This document shows, in pieces, positions 8,901 to 16,480 of a stretch of 64,000 nucleotides of DNA (positions are counted from its first letter, which is position 1; each line of letters starts with the position of its first letter). Below the pieces are notes generated by a model. The model saw only the letters and a program-made list of their open reading frames with translations. It did no database searches and had not been told where the DNA came from. Position numbers and translations under genes: made by a program. Source of the DNA: an uncultured Saprospiraceae bacterium (GTDB lineage: Bacteria; Bacteroidota; Bacteroidia; Chitinophagales; Saprospiraceae); assembly GCA_937872385.1 (NCBI GenBank), contig CALMSO010000086.1, positions 62,001 to 126,000 of the forward strand. Direction: 5' to 3'.

Positions 8901-10752
8901 CGTTTCCCGCCAGGTCACGCCCGATGCCCAAACGTATTTTACCGATAGCAATCCAGCCAATTATACAATTACTTTGGTCGTTTCAAACGGCTGTGGCTCA
9001 GATACGCTTTCGCAAAACTTGACGATCAATCCGACCGATGTACGCGCATTTTTCAACCTGCCTGCCCCAGAATTTTGTGTAGGCGACACGGTGCGCATTC
9101 GCAATTTTGCCACGCCGGGGGCGCGTGTCAGTTATGATTTTGGCGATGGCGATGTCTCAGCCGACCCCAGCCCCACGCATGTTTTCACCGAAGCTGGTTC
9201 CTACCGCATCACCCAATATGCTTATGGCTGTGGTTTCGACAGTACTGCCGCCACGATTCGCGTGCTCCCCCTGCCCGAAGTGCAAATGCTGGTGGAAGAC
9301 CAGGTTTGTTTGAATACAACACTAACTTTTCGGTACGCGGCCTCAGAGGTCAGCAGCAGTTTGTGGGAATTTGGCGATGGCAATACGTCCATTCTCGTCA
9401 GCCCTATGCATACCTACGACACAGTGGGCACTTACCTCCTGCGCCTTTCAGTCACTGATTTGAATGGCTGCCGCGCTTCTTTGCAAAAAACGGTTGCCGT
9501 GCTGCCTCTGCCGCAATTTACCATTGAAAATACCGACTCGCTCTGCGCGGGTGAAAACGCTCGATTCGAGGTAATAACCGACGACAACATCGGTAGCTAC
9601 GTCTGGGCGTTCGGTGATGGCGAGCAGCAAAGCGGCCGCATTGTACAGCATCTTTTTATGCAAGCTGGCACTTACACCGCTACGGCCACGGTCACCGATT
9701 TGAACGGTTGTACAAATACCCAACGTAGTAGCTTGTTCGTGCGCCCCACCCCGGAAGCAGCGTTTTCTTACACTACCGCAGGCGATTGCGCGCCGGTAGA
9801 AATCGCTTTTATCAATCAATCGAAAACAGCCAATGCCTATCAGTGGCTCTTTGGCGATGGCGCTACAACCACCCTGACCAATCCAAGCCGTGTTTTTTAT
9901 GAAGGTGGCAATTTTACAACGCAATTAGTAGCCTCATTCGATGGTATCTGTTTTGATACAACAGCTCAAACTATTACTATCAATGCGATCCCCAATATTG
10001 ATTTTCAAACACAAAATATCACTTGCTATGGCAACAACGATGGGCGTATTGAAATTCTGACCGGCGGCCAAAACAATACAATCGCCGTGTATGGCCCCGA
10101 CTATTTCCAGCAGGGCATCAACCTGTTTTCGGGCCTGAAATCAGGTTTTTATGATATTGAGGTAGTAGGACCCACCGGATGTGATACAACTTACCTGATC
10201 GAAATTACACAACCGGACAGTATTATTATGTTTATTCGGCAAGACACCGCAGCGATTATCACTGGCGATACAGTGCGCGTAGAAGTATTTTCCAATTATT
10301 CTGACTTGGCCTACCGCTGGTTTCCAGATACCGCCATTGTGCAAACCGGGACGCACTTCTTCGCATTGCACCCGCAGCGCAGCACTTGGTACGAACTCAC
10401 GGGTACACGAGGTGCTTGCACCGTACGCGACCAAATTTTTATCGAAGTAGATCGCCAGCGAAAAATTTATATTCCGAATATTTTCAGCCCTAATAATGAC
10501 GGAGCCAACGATTTTTTCTACGTACAAACGGGCGAAGGGGTCATAGAAATCGAGCAGTTGCAAATCTTTCAGCGCTTTGGCGATATGGTGTTTTCGCGTA
10601 GCAATATTCAACCCAATAATCCAGCAGAAGGCTGGGACGGCACCTTCAAGGGCAAGCCACTCAACCCGGCCGTATTTGTGTATCGGGCGGTCATTCGTTT
10701 CAAGGACGGGCAAAGCGAACTATTTACCGGCGATGTAACTTTAGTGCGATAA
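5938..10752 (+). CDS. PKD/SprB-repeat surface protein with type B T9SS sorting domain
   Basis: A 1604-residue secreted protein. The ATG at 5938 gives a good signal peptide ending LQAQGC; an in-frame TTG at 5911 is less likely. Order of parts: PKD-like domains with FGDG-type motifs (YIWDWGDGQ, YSWNFGDP); about five modules with a GGVWSGxGV core (residues ~420-770); seven more PKD domains (YNWTFGDG, FQWDFGNG, YIWDFGNG, SYDFGDG, SLWEFGDG, YVWAFGDG, YQWLFGDG); one SprB-type repeat (ITCYGNNDGRIE, ~1361); and a C-terminal gliding-motility-associated domain (NIFSPNNDGANDFF, WDGTFKGKPLNP, ~1510-1604). The tail marks it for export by the type IX system. It is probably an adhesin or matrix protein; its ligand is unknown. 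Confidence 0.9.
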   Translation: MLRNYYFLPCALLLLYSSGWSSLQAQGCLGSQRVDASYELANNDVCEGSEITVRNISEEFGNTNVIYIWDWGDGQRDTISGRENVTHTYNFFDQNACTAEDGLLVLELRLDARVPGCQQFNHFVIKPIYIFLRPVAQFEAEETICLPETTLRFKNTSCTADSAATYSWNFGDPASGSANTSTAFEPSHTFSGPGIYNVSLSVNSACGSGTFVKLIEVKEPPVVQVTLEKNPTTSCIPLDVRFRNASTGGLSYEWKVTPNRGYTFLDSTNLFSFEPRMLFFESGSYRVEFTATNECGDNTWSETIEVFEPPIVTLRPEPIACETLSYTPDVRYEGTVNSVRWTFSNATPATSTERMPSNIIFPPGRHLVRVEATSVCGTFEASDTIVVLSREAVNIEPVAPVCNTAQAFTLRATPAGGVWSGRGVSPVGLFTPSAASLGMNEITYTFGPAGCTSVATINVEVKNAAPIEPGPDETICIDAQPFTLSGFSPTGGVWQGSGITDSLQGRFSPAAAGLGNARLTYFYFDVANSCVATASRTITVAPLPVVTIAEDDVAFCITPDDIRLSENIDLQVTANDGSGRWSGTGITDASAGIFNGRDLPPGAYVLRYDYTSGAGCMAGDAVTVNLTEKQQVIAQADTTVCINQETLTLQATPDGGRWSGRNINTNNGSINLAQAGGGTFTYTYTLFANTTCEVRDEVQVEIIDLSGVSAGADVGFCASEMQVTLSGFSPAGGVWSGSGVVDNRNGVINVQALPPGAYTLTYQIESQAVSACAAQDQITLTVHPLPIADFTTDGNQCTGETFRFANTSTDARTYNWTFGDGRSATVQSPEIAYDAAGDYQVALTVRSAFGCESSITRTVHVSEPPPAIAFDADVRNGCADLQVNFTNLSRGEDISFQWDFGNGQTDTLFNPPPVIYTATANDTTYLARLTVRNGCGTGEYADSILVSPRPVASFGTLFNSFCSGELVEVVNTSFGNPDVYIWDFGNGRVSRQVTPDAQTYFTDSNPANYTITLVVSNGCGSDTLSQNLTINPTDVRAFFNLPAPEFCVGDTVRIRNFATPGARVSYDFGDGDVSADPSPTHVFTEAGSYRITQYAYGCGFDSTAATIRVLPLPEVQMLVEDQVCLNTTLTFRYAASEVSSSLWEFGDGNTSILVSPMHTYDTVGTYLLRLSVTDLNGCRASLQKTVAVLPLPQFTIENTDSLCAGENARFEVITDDNIGSYVWAFGDGEQQSGRIVQHLFMQAGTYTATATVTDLNGCTNTQRSSLFVRPTPEAAFSYTTAGDCAPVEIAFINQSKTANAYQWLFGDGATTTLTNPSRVFYEGGNFTTQLVASFDGICFDTTAQTITINAIPNIDFQTQNITCYGNNDGRIEILTGGQNNTIAVYGPDYFQQGINLFSGLKSGFYDIEVVGPTGCDTTYLIEITQPDSIIMFIRQDTAAIITGDTVRVEVFSNYSDLAYRWFPDTAIVQTGTHFFALHPQRSTWYELTGTRGACTVRDQIFIEVDRQRKIYIPNIFSPNNDGANDFFYVQTGEGVIEIEQLQIFQRFGDMVFSRSNIQPNNPAEGWDGTFKGKPLNPAVFVYRAVIRFKDGQSELFTGDVTLVR

Positions 10753-10786
10753 GCTGCAATGATATTATTGTTATTTACTCGATTTT

Positions 10787-13528
10787 TCATAAAGAATAAT
10801 CTAACTTTAGTAAACAAAACATTGGAATCGCTTCAATACTTGATCTAAAAAAGAAAAAACTATCGTTTTGTACTCTACTGTAATCTCTTTTATTCAGTAA
10901 ATTAACTACATTTAATTCAACACCCATTCTTTTTTTTGCAATAAAAATGTTTTTGGATGCTTTCATTTGCGTGCCCAACAAGTTTACTATATTATTATCA
11001 CTTTGCCCATATATTCTATTGCAAGAAAAGCTGACTCGCCAATCATTTATCTGGTACAAAGTAGTAAAATCTGTGCGCCAAGTAAAAACGCTGTTACTAC
11101 TCGTGCGTTTTTTACCCGTTTCGTAAGACTGAAAATTGCCCATGCTATTATCTATGATTACATTGAAGTTTCTTAGAAAAACTGATCGAAACGATGTGTG
11201 TAATTGCAGTGCTTGATTAGACAAATTGGATGTTTCATTTTGAATCAAAAACGCTCCTTTATTATTTGAATATGTTGAACCTACCTTTATGTTGGTTTTA
11301 AATTTTGGAATAAATTGATCAAAATTGCCCGTTATACTAAAACCATTATTTTTGTTTGAAAACCAGGGTGTGACAATGAATAAGGAGCGTTCAAACAGTG
11401 CTGCATCCCGCCAAATTTGTTGGTTAATATCATATTTTATATTAAGTGTGTAATAGCGTAATTTTAATTCATTTCGTTTATTGTAATTTACACTTAACCG
11501 ATGCCCTACCGTATTTCGATTCCTGATATCTGGCTGATAGAAAGTGTAACTATCTGAAAAATAAGGTGTTGAAAAATAAAATTCATTCACAGGATTCTGA
11601 TTATCAAGGGTGTAAGTAATCAATCCTCTGGCATTATTGAAGAAAACTCTTTGAAAAGAAACACGGGAGGACATTGTTTGGATTGTCGAAAAGCTTGTAT
11701 TTTCATCCTTTTTGTTACGATTTGTTATTCTGTCCAATTGAAGTAAATAATCCAAAGAACTTTTTTTATCTAAATTTATTTTTACTCTCGCATTGAGTTT
11801 ATACTGGTTGCTAAAAACCTCGTCTTCCATGTTTTCATTTTGATACGGTGAAATTTGTAAATTTGCAGAATCGGTCAGCATCAAATTATTACCAAACCGG
11901 GATACAGAAAGTGCATAAATCGGCTCAACTTCCAGCAGTAAAATTTTATGCGACCATAAATATCTACCCGTTATTTCCATTTCCTGATGGCTGTAGGCAA
12001 GCGATTGGCGCAGTTGTGACCATTCATTTACTTGTCCGAAAAAAACAGGAAAATCTTCATTTTCGGCTATGAGCGTTTGCGGGCGGGTAAAAGAATTCCC
12101 TTTCAGCTGGATTTGCCCAGCGGCATTATTACTTATTTTTTGTGTAAAAAGCCCCGCAGCCAGCCAGTTTTGCTGTTTTTCTGCAGCTTCTGAAAAGTAA
12201 TTTCTAACAGAACTTGGATCAAACTCAAGAATATTTTGGGCATTAAAGCGATTGCTGTAGTCTCCCTTGATATATAATTGTAAACTCCGTTCCTGATTTT
12301 TACTAAAATGATCCACCTGTAAGTCCGCATTCCACAAACCGCCTTGTAACGCTAAATACCTATCAACACTCAGGTTGTAGGTATTTTCATCAAAAAGAAA
12401 AGATTGCTGCGTAAATGATTGCTGCGAATCTTGTTTCCTTGAGAAAATGCTATTTAAATTTATAGACCATTGGTCATTAATATTATGTAAAGCCCTTATT
12501 GTTGAAAAATAACTTGCTGCATTATTGATATAAATAGACGGCAAACCAGGGTTTTGAATATTTGCAATATGTTGATAATCAGAATATTGTCGAATTTCAT
12601 TTTTTATATCTTTACTATTGGGCGAGCCGTAAGTGGCTGATAATTCGCTAATGCCATATTGAGTGCCTGTATTGCCATTATCTGATAATAAAATAAATTT
12701 ACTTTTCTTGGATACAGAAAATATATTTACATGCAATGCGCCTTTCAATTCATCATCTATCCCAATGCCCGCACCGCCATTTAAAGCTCCACTAATAATA
12801 TTTTTTTTATCTTCGTGGATTAAAAGATTTAATACCACGGCATCTGATATGTTTACATTTTTTAGTACCGGATTTTCTTGGTAATGATCAATAACTTCCA
12901 CTTTTTCAATAAATTCAGCACGTATGTTTTTAGTACCCAAAGTATATTTTCGACCAAATAAATCAGCTCCTTCAATCAAAACCTTATCAATATTCTTGCC
13001 ATTTACTTTTATAGAGCCATCTGCATTTACTTCTACACCCGGTAGTTTTGCCAATAAATCTTCCACATTATATTCCGTTGAATCACGGAATTGTTTGAGG
13101 TCATAAATCGTGGTATCTGACTTTTGTATCACAGGCGGGCGCTTATCTGAAACAACGACTTCCCTAAGGTTATTATCCTTTTTTGTCAGATAAATATTTA
13201 GTGCAGCATTATCATATTTGGAAGTAATTACTTCTTGCGGCGAGTAACCTAAGTAACTTATTTTCAAGCGTATTGATGAATACCTGTTGTCAATTTTAAT
13301 ATCAAATTTTCCATTTTCATCGGTATTGGTATATGACAAAAACGTGTCAGAGGTATCAGGCGTAGCATATATCAATACATACGACAAAGCATTACGCGTG
13401 GCACTGTCTGATACTATACCCGATACATTCCATGAGCGATTCTGTGCTACCGTATTTGCAAACAAAAAAAAGCAGCAATATAAAAATGTCCATACCTTTT
13501 TTCTGGCGATGATATTACTAGCATGCAT
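10787..13528 (-). CDS. TonB-dependent receptor-like outer-membrane protein
   Basis: A 913-residue protein starting at the ATG at 13528 (an in-frame TTG at 13537 also exists). A signal peptide ends near FANTVAQ. A carboxypeptidase-regulatory-like domain follows (SGIVSDSATRNALSYVLIYA to LKISYLGYSPQEV), then a plug-like region (LREVVVSDKRPPVIQKSD, ENPVLKNVNISDAVVLNL) and a long barrel-like C-terminus. It belongs to the family usually found downstream of GLPGLI genes, as here (91-100 nt gap, same strand). No substrate can be inferred. DNA in this gene is clearly AT-richer than the PKD gene next to it. Confidence 0.85.
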   Translation of the reverse strand: MHASNIIARKKVWTFLYCCFFLFANTVAQNRSWNVSGIVSDSATRNALSYVLIYATPDTSDTFLSYTNTDENGKFDIKIDNRYSSIRLKISYLGYSPQEVITSKYDNAALNIYLTKKDNNLREVVVSDKRPPVIQKSDTTIYDLKQFRDSTEYNVEDLLAKLPGVEVNADGSIKVNGKNIDKVLIEGADLFGRKYTLGTKNIRAEFIEKVEVIDHYQENPVLKNVNISDAVVLNLLIHEDKKNIISGALNGGAGIGIDDELKGALHVNIFSVSKKSKFILLSDNGNTGTQYGISELSATYGSPNSKDIKNEIRQYSDYQHIANIQNPGLPSIYINNAASYFSTIRALHNINDQWSINLNSIFSRKQDSQQSFTQQSFLFDENTYNLSVDRYLALQGGLWNADLQVDHFSKNQERSLQLYIKGDYSNRFNAQNILEFDPSSVRNYFSEAAEKQQNWLAAGLFTQKISNNAAGQIQLKGNSFTRPQTLIAENEDFPVFFGQVNEWSQLRQSLAYSHQEMEITGRYLWSHKILLLEVEPIYALSVSRFGNNLMLTDSANLQISPYQNENMEDEVFSNQYKLNARVKINLDKKSSLDYLLQLDRITNRNKKDENTSFSTIQTMSSRVSFQRVFFNNARGLITYTLDNQNPVNEFYFSTPYFSDSYTFYQPDIRNRNTVGHRLSVNYNKRNELKLRYYTLNIKYDINQQIWRDAALFERSLFIVTPWFSNKNNGFSITGNFDQFIPKFKTNIKVGSTYSNNKGAFLIQNETSNLSNQALQLHTSFRSVFLRNFNVIIDNSMGNFQSYETGKKRTSSNSVFTWRTDFTTLYQINDWRVSFSCNRIYGQSDNNIVNLLGTQMKASKNIFIAKKRMGVELNVVNLLNKRDYSRVQNDSFFFFRSSIEAIPMFCLLKLDYSL

Positions 13529-13628
13529 TTTTAACAATTATAATGCTTTGCTGCATAACTGCTACTTTATTTAATAATAAATCAACTCGTTTCGTCTGTA
13601 TTATGTCAAAAACACCTGCTGTAACGAG

Positions 13629-14423
13629 TCAATTTCTTCGTTGATTGGTGGCTCGTTGCTTTTTATATTCACTAATAACTGTGTGTTTATTATATTCAAT
13701 TTCGTAGTTGGGATCCGGGTCGTTGTTGGTAGCCCTGTACTGGTCGTTGGATAAAGATTCTGTCCGCAAAAGTTTATTTATGATATGTGCGTTATATTCT
13801 TCCCATGATACTTCCTGCCCCACGTTTGGCTTTTCAATTTTTACTTCATCCCTGATAGGTGATTCATAACTTTTAAACTCATAAGAAACCCGTCCGTCTT
13901 TGGATTTTGCCTCCAGAATCATGCCCGGCAAGCCCCATAATTTGTAGGGCCCCAGGCGAACTGGAATATCTGGTGTAAACCAAACATCATAAGTGCGCCC
14001 CCCGAAGTCTCCCACTGCTTTGATGCAATTGAACTGCTCAATCTTTTTGTTTTCCGACAAAATTTTCCACTGAATGTCTGGGAGATCTTCTCTCAAAATA
14101 AAACTGCCATTAGCTAATCCATAAGTACTCTTGTAATATAAAAATTGTTCTTTCAGGTTCATAAAAACGGGAAGCCCTTCTGGATCGCCCTGCATAAAAA
14201 TCATTACATTACCCTTAGTAAGGTATGCGTCTTCTTTCGGATAATTATGGTGGATAAATAGCCCTTTATCTTGCGTAAAGTAGAGGGTATTCAGCCCATC
14301 ATGCACCGGGCCTTTTGCCAATTTAGTAGTGCAAAGATAGGACACTTTTGAATGAATAGCTTGGGCCAAGAGCGCATTAGTACTAATTAAAAAACAAATA
14401 TTATACAAAATGAACCGTTTCAT
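13629..14423 (-). CDS. GLPGLI family protein
   Basis: A 264-residue exported protein starting at the ATG at 14423 (MKRFILYNICFLIS), with a signal peptide ending ALLAQA. The family signature appears as YKLWGLPGMILEAKSKDG, close to the GLPGLI motif, preceded by TYDVWFTPDIPVRLGPY. The family is defined in Bacteroidota and is usually encoded beside a TonB-dependent receptor-like gene, exactly as here. Its function is unknown. It is likely the first gene of a two-gene transcript with the receptor-like gene. Confidence 0.93.
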   Translation of the reverse strand: MKRFILYNICFLISTNALLAQAIHSKVSYLCTTKLAKGPVHDGLNTLYFTQDKGLFIHHNYPKEDAYLTKGNVMIFMQGDPEGLPVFMNLKEQFLYYKSTYGLANGSFILREDLPDIQWKILSENKKIEQFNCIKAVGDFGGRTYDVWFTPDIPVRLGPYKLWGLPGMILEAKSKDGRVSYEFKSYESPIRDEVKIEKPNVGQEVSWEEYNAHIINKLLRTESLSNDQYRATNNDPDPNYEIEYNKHTVISEYKKQRATNQRRN

Positions 14424-14488
14424 ATAATGAGACTTTAAAGTTGTGTGAAAGCAGCCGAACAATATTCGGTTTTATCAAATCAATCCGC

Positions 14489-14875
14489 TTATTTTTCGGT
14501 AATTTCTCTTGTTTTTTTCATACTCCACTCTATAATTATAGCTACTAATACTCCAGAAATAATCGCAAAAATTAGATTTCCTCTTAACTCCCTCAATAGT
14601 ATTTTAATAGGAATATCTAAACTAAAGTAGGTAACTATAAACACATTTAAGATTGTAAAAAGCACAACTGTTCCAAAAAATCGAATAGTCTGGTAATTCA
14701 TATTAATACGATTTTGAAATACCTGCATATAAAAAATTTGGTATTCCGCTGGCAGTACATTTTTCGGTTGTGAATAACCATGCTTTAAGATATTCTCTCT
14801 ACTAATTGTTCCGTCGGTGTTTTCAAGGATATACTGCACTGCAATATTGTGCTTAACACCAATTTCTTCAAACAT
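14489..14875 (-). CDS. Membrane protein segment, probably the 3' part of a frameshifted gene
   Basis: A 128-residue frame with two hydrophobic segments (FFGTVVLFTILNVFIVTYFS and LIFAIISGVLVAIIIEW) after a soluble part rich in charged residues (MFEEIGVKHNIAVQYILEN). I do not recognise a named family. The apparent ATG sits inside a run of six T (14875-14880, plus strand), and the upstream frame 14785-14988 encodes a lipoprotein signal whose natural continuation is this frame after one base is added to the run. It may therefore be the body of a single protein with the upstream frame. Confidence 0.55.
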   Translation of the reverse strand: MFEEIGVKHNIAVQYILENTDGTISRENILKHGYSQPKNVLPAEYQIFYMQVFQNRINMNYQTIRFFGTVVLFTILNVFIVTYFSLDIPIKILLRELRGNLIFAIISGVLVAIIIEWSMKKTREITEK

Positions 14876-14988
14876 TTTTTATCCACAATACTATCATCAG
14901 CATCATTAATCTTAATATTTTCTTTGCCACATCCCATCAGAAATAGGAGCATGACTACAATAGAAAACAAAATTAAAGGATTTTTCAT
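14785..14988 (-). pseudogene. Lipoprotein signal fragment, 5' part of a frameshifted gene
   Basis: A 67-residue frame beginning MKNPLILFSIVVMLLFLMGC, a good lipoprotein signal with a lipobox before Cys20. From about residue 38 the sequence loses protein-like character (KKCLKKLVLSTILQCS). At that point, a six-base homopolymer, the -1 frame opens with MFEEIGVKHNIAVQY. One extra base in the run, or a -1 ribosomal slip on AAAAAA, would join the two into one 160-odd-residue lipoprotein. A real mutation, a sequencing error or programmed slippage cannot be separated from sequence alone. Confidence 0.5.
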
Positions 14989-15131
14989 AAGTATTAAATT
15001 TTAAAATCATTCCTACTTCCTGTTTAAGGAGTTTTCGGGATCGCCTCCTGCCTGCAAACCAACCATTTGGCGCCTTCACAATTGAGTACTACAGGCAGTT
15101 ACAAAGTTAAGCACTAATACTGAACGAAAAC

Positions 15132-15158
15132 GGGGCATTTTGGGGCATTTTGGGACAT
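15132..15158. repeat. Short tandem repeat GGGGCATTTT
   Basis: Two exact copies of GGGGCATTTT (15132-15141, 15142-15151) and a partial third lie just downstream of the small HTH gene. Confidence 0.6.
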
Positions 15159-15163
15159 ATAGT

Positions 15164-15355
15164 TTATTTCTTCTTATTCTGTTGCTTATCTTCCGGATCA
15201 CCAAATCTTTCAAAAATAAGCTTTTGGTCTTTGGGGTTTATCCGTCCTTTATCCAGCACGATGCCCGCTTTTTTCAGCCAGCGGTAGAAGGTCTTTCGGT
15301 TTATGCCATACAAATCCGCGATTTCCGCCCTTGTTTTGGCTTTGTTTTGATCCAT
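15164..15355 (-). CDS. Small helix-turn-helix protein
   Basis: A 63-residue basic protein. Residues 8-33 (TRAEIADLYGINRKTFYRWL) form a convincing helix-turn-helix: a helix with Ala-x-x-Tyr-Gly-Ile-Asn turn and a recognition helix RKTFYRWLKKAGI. The C-terminus is lysine-rich. It resembles short DNA-binding proteins related to transposase/MerR-type HTH domains seen in Bacteroidota and could be a local regulator. It lies alone, between a frameshifted gene and the repeat-rich gap, so a remnant of a mobile element is also possible. Confidence 0.6.
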   Translation of the reverse strand: MDQNKAKTRAEIADLYGINRKTFYRWLKKAGIVLDKGRINPKDQKLIFERFGDPEDKQQNKKK

Positions 15356-15418
15356 GACACTGAAGTTTTGAGCTTATAATGATAACTTACTATATGCTAA
15401 CGAACGGAGGGTGTAATT

Positions 15419-15488
15419 GTTGCTATCGGTGAACGTTGACCGGCATTGATAGTCAAACAGTTCACAACTCATTGAAATTGGTATAATA
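15419..15488 (+). repeat. Dispersed repeat family, copy A left part
   Basis: This stretch, from GTTGCTATCGG to GGTATAATA, matches the reverse complement of 54756-54842. Shared blocks include ATTGATAGTCAA and AAATTGGTATRATA. Copy A is interrupted here by the element 15489-15702; copy B is not. Confidence 0.7.
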
Positions 15489-15702
15489 TGCGAATATCGA
15501 GTGAACCCTGAAGGGGTGAAACATTTATAGTGAATTGATAATCAATGGCTTTGAACCCCAACGGGGTGACACCGTGTTGGTGTAATATGTCACCCCGTTG
15601 GGGTTCCAATCGGCTTTTTTATAGCTTACAGTTATATCACCCCCTACGGAGTTCGTTTTTACGTATGCCTAATGCTTTAATCATTTGAAACCGATATTCG
15701 CA
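15489..15702. mobile_element. MITE-like element, 214 bp, inserted in a dispersed repeat
   Basis: Its ends are perfect 11-bp inverted repeats, TGCGAATATCG (15489-15499) and CGATATTCGCA (15692-15702). It is flanked by a 7-bp direct repeat TATAATA (15482-15488, 15703-15709). Inside is a strong 19-bp inverted repeat. The homologous repeat at 54651-54842 lacks the element and reads TATGATA at the junction, which is what an empty site should look like. It has no coding capacity. The flanks also extend the inverted repeat imperfectly (17 of 18), so the exact end could differ by a few bases. A REP/Y1-transposase type of origin is an alternative given the ACCCC/GGGGT hairpins. Confidence 0.7.
15553..15606. 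repeat. 19-bp perfect inverted repeat (hairpin)
   Basis: GAACCCCAACGGGGTGACA at 15553-15571 is mirrored exactly at 15588-15606 across a 16-nt loop. Each arm is itself nearly palindromic (ACCCC-AAC-GGGGT). Weaker relatives of the arm sit on both sides, near 15504-15524 (GAACCCTGAAGGGGTGA) and 15634-15654, giving a nested fold inside the MITE-like element. Confidence 0.85.
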
Positions 15703-15717
15703 TATAATACTATTTTT

Positions 15718-15813
15718 AATTGGAAATAGCGCACTCATTTACGCTCAAAACTCTGTTTTTCAATACTTTACAAAATAGAAAATCGGGCTTCGCAAATCGT
15801 AATTGGTATAATA
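15718..15813 (+). repeat. Dispersed repeat family, copy A right part
   Basis: About 96 nt from AATTGGAAAT to AATTGGTATAATA align along their whole length, with one gap, to the reverse complement of 54651-54745. Matching blocks include CTCAAAA, TTTCAATA, ATAAAATCG/CAAAATAG and CTTCGCAAA. The block AATTGGTATAATAT also occurs at 15476-15489, so the family has a directly repeated end motif. The region 15814-15915 holds nothing else I can name. Confidence 0.7.
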
Positions 15814-15915
15814 TCCTTTTCAATACAAAATGTCATGTCTTGATTTAGCCAATCCATTATCTTTCCGGCATCCAAGATCTGATATTTAGCATCGAAAGCT
15901 GCATGGCTATTCTTC

Positions 15916-16467
15916 TTACTCAAGCAATTTTTTTACAAAAAAGCTGAAGATAGTTTTTCCATAGTGGCGCTCCTGCCAAAAATGCGGGTGGTTTTTATAG
16001 GAATGCGAGGGGTCGTGCTCTAAGACAAAGAGTCCGTCGTCGGTGAGTAAGTTGTATTGAAAAATCAGGTCGGGAATCGTGTCAATGGTCGGTAGCGGAT
16101 AAGGCGGCCCGGCAAAAATGTAGTCGAACTGTCGGGCGCAGGTTTCTATAAATTTGAAGACATCGCCCCGCACGATGCGAAGGTGATTTTCGATGCCCAA
16201 TTCAATGGCGGTTTTTTGGACAAAAGCGGCGCAAGCAGGGAATTTATCTACGTAAGTGACATCGGTGCAGCCCCTGGAAATAAACTCGTAGCTGTGGCTA
16301 CCAGTGCCCCCGAAAAGGTCGAGCACATGCACCGCCTCAAAATCGAGCAAATTATTCAACACATTGAACAACCCTTCTTTTGCAAAATCGGTGGTTGGCC
16401 GCGTGGGCCACTTATCAGCTGGCGGGTGGAAGCGGCGTCCTTTGAATTTTCCGGAAATAATACGCAT
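15916..16467 (-). CDS. rsmD: RsmD family 16S rRNA methyltransferase
   Basis: A 183-residue cytoplasmic methyltransferase starting at the ATG at 16467 (MRIISGKFKGRRF), the usual RsmD N-terminus. The SAM site is VLDLFGGTGSHSYEF (residues ~49-60). RsmD methylates N2 of G966 in 16S rRNA. The catalytic motif, normally DPPY or NPPY, reads AGPPYPLP here: Gly120 (codon 16108-16110) replaces the acidic or amide residue. The upstream gene on the same strand is DUF3822, 13 nt away, a common Bacteroidota pairing. The family is certain; catalytic ability is uncertain because of the motif. Confidence 0.88.
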   Translation of the reverse strand: MRIISGKFKGRRFHPPADKWPTRPTTDFAKEGLFNVLNNLLDFEAVHVLDLFGGTGSHSYEFISRGCTDVTYVDKFPACAAFVQKTAIELGIENHLRIVRGDVFKFIETCARQFDYIFAGPPYPLPTIDTIPDLIFQYNLLTDDGLFVLEHDPSHSYKNHPHFWQERHYGKTIFSFFVKKLLE

Positions 16468-16480
16468 AAATGGCTGTTTT

